DNA from: CAYMJK01 sp043101635
Lineage (GTDB): Bacteria; Planctomycetota; Phycisphaerae; Phycisphaerales; UBA1924
Direction of reading: 5' to 3'
Length of the DNA: 15,739 nucleotides
NCBI GenBank assembly: GCA_043101635.1
Contig: JBICIE010000301.1
Span: 1 to 15,739, forward strand
The notes below the pieces were generated by a model that was not told the origin of the DNA, made no database searches, and was given only the letters and a program-made list of their open reading frames with translations. Of this stretch, positions 14,437 to 15,739 are shown piece after piece (position 1 is the stretch's first letter; each line of letters starts with the position of its first letter). The translations under genes and the position numbers were made by a program.

Positions 14437-15687
14437 ATGACCGCATCACCGCGGCCCGCGCTATGGACGCGCGCTGTCCGAGGGGGCCTCGCCCCCGATC
14501 CCGTCACCGGCGCCATCGAGGTCCCGGTGTATCAGAACACCACCTACGCCCAGGCGGGCGTGGGCACTGACAAGGGCTTCACCTACTCGCGCTGCGCCAA
14601 CCCCACCGTCGCCGCCCTGGAGCGTGCGCTCGGGGAACTGGATGACGCTCCGCCGGCCGTCGCGTTTGCAACCGGCCTTGCCGCCGTCGCCGGCCTGCTG
14701 ATCACGCTCACGCGTAGCGGCGACCACGTCGTCTGCGGCGACGTCGTCTATGGCGGCACGACGCGCCTTCTGACGGACATCCTCAGCCGCTACGGCGTGG
14801 AGGCGACGTTCGTGGACACGGCGGAAGCCGAGAACGTGCGCCGCGCCCTGACCCCGCGCACGAGGCTCGTCCTCATCGAGACGCCGGCAAACCCCACGCT
14901 GAAGCTCACCGACATCGCCTCCGTCAGCGCGATCTGTCGCCACGCGGGCGTGCCGCTGGCCGTGGACAACACGTTTCTGACCGCGGCCCTCCAGGACTGC
15001 TTCGCGCTCGGCGCCGACATCATCCTGTACTCGACGACCAAGTTCATCGAGGGCCACAACGCCACTGTCGGAGGGGCGGTCCTTTCCCGCGACCAGGCGC
15101 TGCTGGACGAGATCCGCCTCGTCCGCAAGACGCTCGGCAGCATTCAGTCCCCGCAGGAGGCCGCCCTCACGCTCCGCGGCCTCAAGACCCTGCCGCTGCG
15201 CATTCGCCAGCACACCGAGCACGCCCTGCGCATCGCCGAATGGCTCGAAGCCGACGGGCGGGCCCTGAACGTCCGTCACCCGGATCTTGCCAGCTTCCCC
15301 CAGCGCGATCTCGCCCGGCGCCAGCAGCGCGCCGGTGGCGGCGTGCTGGCGTTCGAGGCCCCCGGCGGACTCGAAGGCGCAAAGGCGCTGGTGTCGGCGC
15401 TCAAACTCTGCTACCTCGCCGAGAGCCTGGGCGCGACCGAAACGCTCGTCACGCATCCGGCCTCCATGACGCACACCTCCGTGCCGCCCGCGACGCGCAG
15501 CGCCGTCGGCGTCACCGACGCCCTCATCCGCATCTCCGTCGGCCTGGAGGATCCGGCCGACATCATCGCCGACCTGTCCCAGGCCCTGGATGCCGCGCAA
15601 AGAGCCCCGAGCGCAAGGGGTAATTGCGCGATTAGCGCCCACCAACTTGCGCCAAGGGCAGCCTGCGCCCATACTTCCACTGTCTAG
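14437..15687 (+). CDS. metB: Cystathionine gamma-synthase-type PLP enzyme (trans-sulfuration family)
   Basis: A 416-residue cytoplasmic PLP enzyme of Cys/Met metabolism. It most likely replaces the acyl group of O-acylhomoserine with cysteine (or sulfide), a methionine-pathway step. GGAG at 14427-14430 lies six bases before the ATG. Family motifs: TRAVRGGL (11-18), YSRCANPT (50-57), FATGLAAV (77-84), cofactor-stacking Y105 (VYGGT), VDNTF (176-180), PLP lysine K202 (YSTTKFIEGHN), LAESLGATETLVTHPASMTH (327-346) and R365 (RISVGLED). Cystathionine gamma-synthase, gamma-lyase and O-acylhomoserine sulfhydrylase share this pattern. The Met-rich attenuator upstream favours a biosynthetic role (MetB/MetZ). 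The last ~25 residues, after LSQALDAAQRA, extend beyond the usual family end and look like translated intergenic sequence. Confidence 0.88.
   Translation: MTASPRPALWTRAVRGGLAPDPVTGAIEVPVYQNTTYAQAGVGTDKGFTYSRCANPTVAALERALGELDDAPPAVAFATGLAAVAGLLITLTRSGDHVVCGDVVYGGTTRLLTDILSRYGVEATFVDTAEAENVRRALTPRTRLVLIETPANPTLKLTDIASVSAICRHAGVPLAVDNTFLTAALQDCFALGADIILYSTTKFIEGHNATVGGAVLSRDQALLDEIRLVRKTLGSIQSPQEAALTLRGLKTLPLRIRQHTEHALRIAEWLEADGRALNVRHPDLASFPQRDLARRQQRAGGGVLAFEAPGGLEGAKALVSALKLCYLAESLGATETLVTHPASMTHTSVPPATRSAVGVTDALIRISVGLEDPADIIADLSQALDAAQRAPSARGNCAISAHQLAPRAACAHTSTV
15647..15675 (+). promoter_or_regulatory. Possible promoter inside the 3' end of metB
   Basis: TTGCGC (15647-15652) and CATACT (15670-15675) are spaced by 17 bases and would start transcription near 15682. 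That leaves a leader long enough for the AGGAGG at 15693-15698 and the ATG at 15705. The boxes are imperfect (three and four of six bases). This suggests the next gene may be transcribed independently of metB. Confidence 0.35.
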
Positions 15688-15704
15688 CAAACAGGAGGAA
15701 CTGC

Positions 15705-15739
15705 ATGGAACGCAGGCTGCTTAAGGCCGTACGGAGACG
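15705..15739 (+). CDS. 5' end of an unidentified gene (truncated by window edge)
   Basis: The ATG at 15705 follows a textbook ribosome binding site, AGGAGG (15693-15698), with a 6-base spacer, 17 bases after the metB stop. Only 11 codons are visible (MERRLLKAVRR), basic and without a recognisable motif. The start signal is good; the product cannot be named. Confidence 0.5.
   Translation, partial: MERRLLKAVRR

Overview
The window is GC-rich throughout (codon third positions are nearly all G or C) and reads as ordinary chromosome, with no insertion sequence, phage or CRISPR signature. The mix of genes suggests a planctomycete, most likely of the Phycisphaerae type. The clues are a tricorn-like S41 protease, a secreted protein ending in a PEP-CTERM-like 'PSPGA' anchor with an Arg tail, a metallophosphoesterase fused to a LamG domain, and a DsbD with a duplicated sensor domain. 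This assignment rests on recalled family distributions, not on a search.

Layout. (1) 3-1484 (+) is the C-terminal part of a tricorn-like protease whose start lies left of the window. It converges on 1500-3002 (-), a membrane glycosyltransferase of the GT39/ArnT type. (2) Divergent from that, 3058-5682 (+) encodes a thiol:disulfide interchange protein DsbD with two tandem N-terminal domains. (3) 5757-5909 is a self-contained tRNA-Gly(GCC) unit with promoter, tRNA and intrinsic terminator. (4) 6031-8037 (+) is a secreted metallophosphoesterase-LamG protein, tail to tail with 8042-9454 (-), a trehalose synthase-type glycosyltransferase (TreT). Citrate synthase (9625-10788, -) lies upstream of TreT on the same strand. 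(5) 10888-11496 (+) is a FUN14-domain membrane protein, followed by 11602-12207 (+), a PEP-CTERM-like secreted protein. A strong hairpin at 12231-12254 separates the latter from the convergent EamA transporter (12262-13290, -). (6) 13501-14160 (+) is a small HD-GYP-like protein. (7) 14437-15687 (+) is a cystathionine gamma-synthase-type PLP enzyme, and the first 35 bases of a further gene follow at 15705.

The most interesting element is the 276-base gap in front of the cystathionine gamma-synthase gene. It holds a perfect TTGACA -35 box, an ATG almost exactly at the predicted transcription start, and a 29-codon ORF with five internal Met codons packed into eight positions (MHAQRAMMRMRMTM...). 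Downstream are a GC-rich intrinsic terminator and strands able to form mutually exclusive protector and antiterminator pairings. This is the architecture of a ribosome-mediated transcription attenuator that senses methionine, placed on a methionine-biosynthesis gene, with a leader peptide that appears to be translated from a leaderless mRNA.

Most genes appear to be single transcription units with divergent or convergent neighbours. The exceptions are the possible pairs citrate synthase-TreT and FUN14-PEP-CTERM, and the downstream neighbour of the Met gene, which may have its own promoter.
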